From Bacteroidota bacterium (GTDB lineage: Bacteria; Bacteroidota; Kryptoniia; Kryptoniales; JAKASW01), in the NCBI GenBank assembly GCA_021796055.1, contig JAJYOS010000231.1:1-8550 (forward strand): a stretch of DNA of 8,550 nucleotides. Direction: 5' to 3'. This document shows positions 8,401 through 8,550 of this stretch, one piece after another (position 1 is the stretch's first letter; each line of letters opens with the position of its first letter). The position numbers and the translations under genes are program-made. The notes beneath the pieces were generated by a model. The model was given only the letters and a program-made list of their open reading frames with translations, was not told the DNA's origin and ran no database searches.

Positions 8401-8550
8401 TGGCCGATTCGAAGCCTAGGAGCTTTGAAGGGAACACTGTCGGTGGTTTGATACACGCTCTCGCGTTGAAAGAATACGGACATGAGGCGGAGGCGAGTGA
8501 AGTGCTCCACTCATGGATGAAGGAAGATACCAGTCAAGTTATGGCCGATT
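5478..8550 (+). CDS. Exported DUF5107 domain protein with TPR-like repeats (partial, C-terminus missing)
   Basis: The frame is open for 1024 codons to the window end with no stop. The N-terminus has RR at 10-11, a hydrophobic core (18-31) and a signal peptidase I site after Ala33 (LYA), so export is likely. Residues about 75-400 resemble DUF5107, a family of unknown function with a mutarotase-like beta-sandwich. Visible marks are ITPQIGGKIWTAI, then SGGIEPNFGIFGHTPD (140-155), then YSWMNAAEKASGN. A linker leads to helical repeats from about residue 478: RRQYAEADSDFEKCLLKNP and YKAAYNYARTALSIDTYDP look like tetratricopeptide repeats, and more appear near 812-880 (SQGNYSAAEKIA, STGRYGSAVELL). 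DUF5107 followed by TPRs is a known arrangement, often in proteins of about 1000-1100 residues, so only a short C-terminal part is probably missing. The domain may bind or process carbohydrate and the repeats may hold a protein partner; both are inference. It lies 89 nt after the mutarotase gene, in the same direction. Confidence 0.87.
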   Translation, partial: MQSDKIGLIRRGQIGFSGMIGLLLITLAFPLYAKVLQSHGKVKVREYERVFTTYPYSDPDPVPAMSRIYPYFRYDGYTDKPIKKKWKIVELSNKYIKVLITPQIGGKIWTAIEKSTGRPFIYFNGVVKFRDISERGPWTSGGIEPNFGIFGHTPDCFTPVDYRIKKHADGSISCIIGALDLLTRSTWRIDIRLRPGDAYFTTHTIWQNGSGMEEPYYSWMNAAEKASGNLQFIYPGTNWIFHTGTVHPWPIDTANGHNISWYDQNDFGGAKSYHVLGKFTQFYGAYWHDDNFGMAHYATYGNKLGKKIWIWGLSGQGMIWKKLLTDTSGQYVELQSGRLYNQAMPQSTYTPFKHKGFAPYGTDTWTEYWMPVKGIGGFVTASPLGAMNVSRKGKEVVIGISPVSKYHGTLRVFDGDRLLYKREVNLETMRPVEDTVRLSKVPEHLRVSVGGDKLEYTSGNGDDLTRPLFSPKNFDWNSTYGLYVLGKECVRRRQYAEADSDFEKCLLKNPYYAPALDQMASLENRRANYKAAYNYARTALSIDTYDPKANYQFGLASVGLGHEADAKAAFSIAALTQGWRSAACTALAKEYMREKKYDKVLANVEESLNYDRFNLDALRLEVCADRRTGDIAGAKSVLKFMEKIDPLSHFAQFEAYLMGKASARQFTGMIRSDLAYQTYLELAAWYHDVGLNEDAVKVLSLAPRQAEVLYWLAYLKHDTNLLNQANAASPDFVFPFRIESLKVFEWAEKHSTTWQPKYYLALLRWFEGDMNRAAELLKSCGDQSRFAPFYGARAQVIPANAITDIQRAAALDPGQWRYGYMMAQLYLSQGNYSAAEKIAGEYGSRFAGNSSLIKLHAQTLISTGRYGSAVELLMSSSLLPAEGVKKAHTLYREAYLMEAVRSMGAGSYRDALKQIEMAGEWPENLGVGKPYPKDIDDRIENWLSLECYRHLGMKEEADRTLRVLALQLWPETGDLADSKPRSFEGNTVGGLIHALALKEYGHEAEASEVLHSWMKEDTSQVMAD

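Noticed and set aside
8091..8510. 139-codon open frame on the - strand near the window end
   Set aside because: The + strand reads through as helical-repeat protein in the same frame as the upstream 870 codons, so this is a shadow.
1..8550. CRISPR arrays, insertion sequences, tRNA or rRNA genes
   Set aside because: No regularly spaced direct repeats, terminal inverted repeats with a transposase, or RNA gene signatures were seen; the window is almost fully occupied by five genes.

Overview
The window reads as a carbohydrate-use locus from a bacterium, with five protein-coding genes all on the + strand. A GH92 exo-alpha-mannosidase and a DUF5107-type protein point to the Bacteroidota/FCB group. 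Several genes have clear purine-rich Shine-Dalgarno sites, one starts at TTG and one at GTG, and base composition looks roughly balanced. That would fit a non-Bacteroidia FCB lineage better than a Bacteroides-like genome. This taxonomic guess is inference only; there is no rRNA or marker gene here.

Layout: bases 1-33 hold the probable last codons of an upstream gene, followed by a perfect 8-bp hairpin (43-62). An exported GH92 glycosidase follows (143-2497). After a 50-nt gap comes a tight three-gene block of cytoplasmic enzymes. These are a GHMP-family sugar kinase (2548-3645), a sugar-phosphate nucleotidyltransferase (3645-4520, start overlapping the kinase stop by one base) and an aldose-1-epimerase-like mutarotase (4501-5388, TTG start inside the end of the nucleotidyltransferase). 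An 89-nt AT-rich gap precedes a large exported protein with an N-terminal DUF5107-type domain and C-terminal tetratricopeptide-like repeats. It starts at a GTG at 5478 and stays open to the window end, so its C-terminus and stop are missing.

How they may work together: GH92 enzymes remove alpha-linked mannose outside the cytoplasm. The coupled block then has the parts needed to equilibrate the anomers of a free sugar (mutarotase), phosphorylate it (GHMP kinase) and possibly activate it to an NDP-sugar (nucleotidyltransferase). This resembles in logic the known kinase/pyrophosphorylase salvage routes such as FKP for fucose, but the sugar and nucleotide cannot be read from the sequence. The DUF5107-TPR protein has no known function; its mutarotase-like N-terminal domain suggests binding or processing of carbohydrate. 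No transporter, regulator, RNA gene, mobile element, CRISPR array or long intergenic region is seen.
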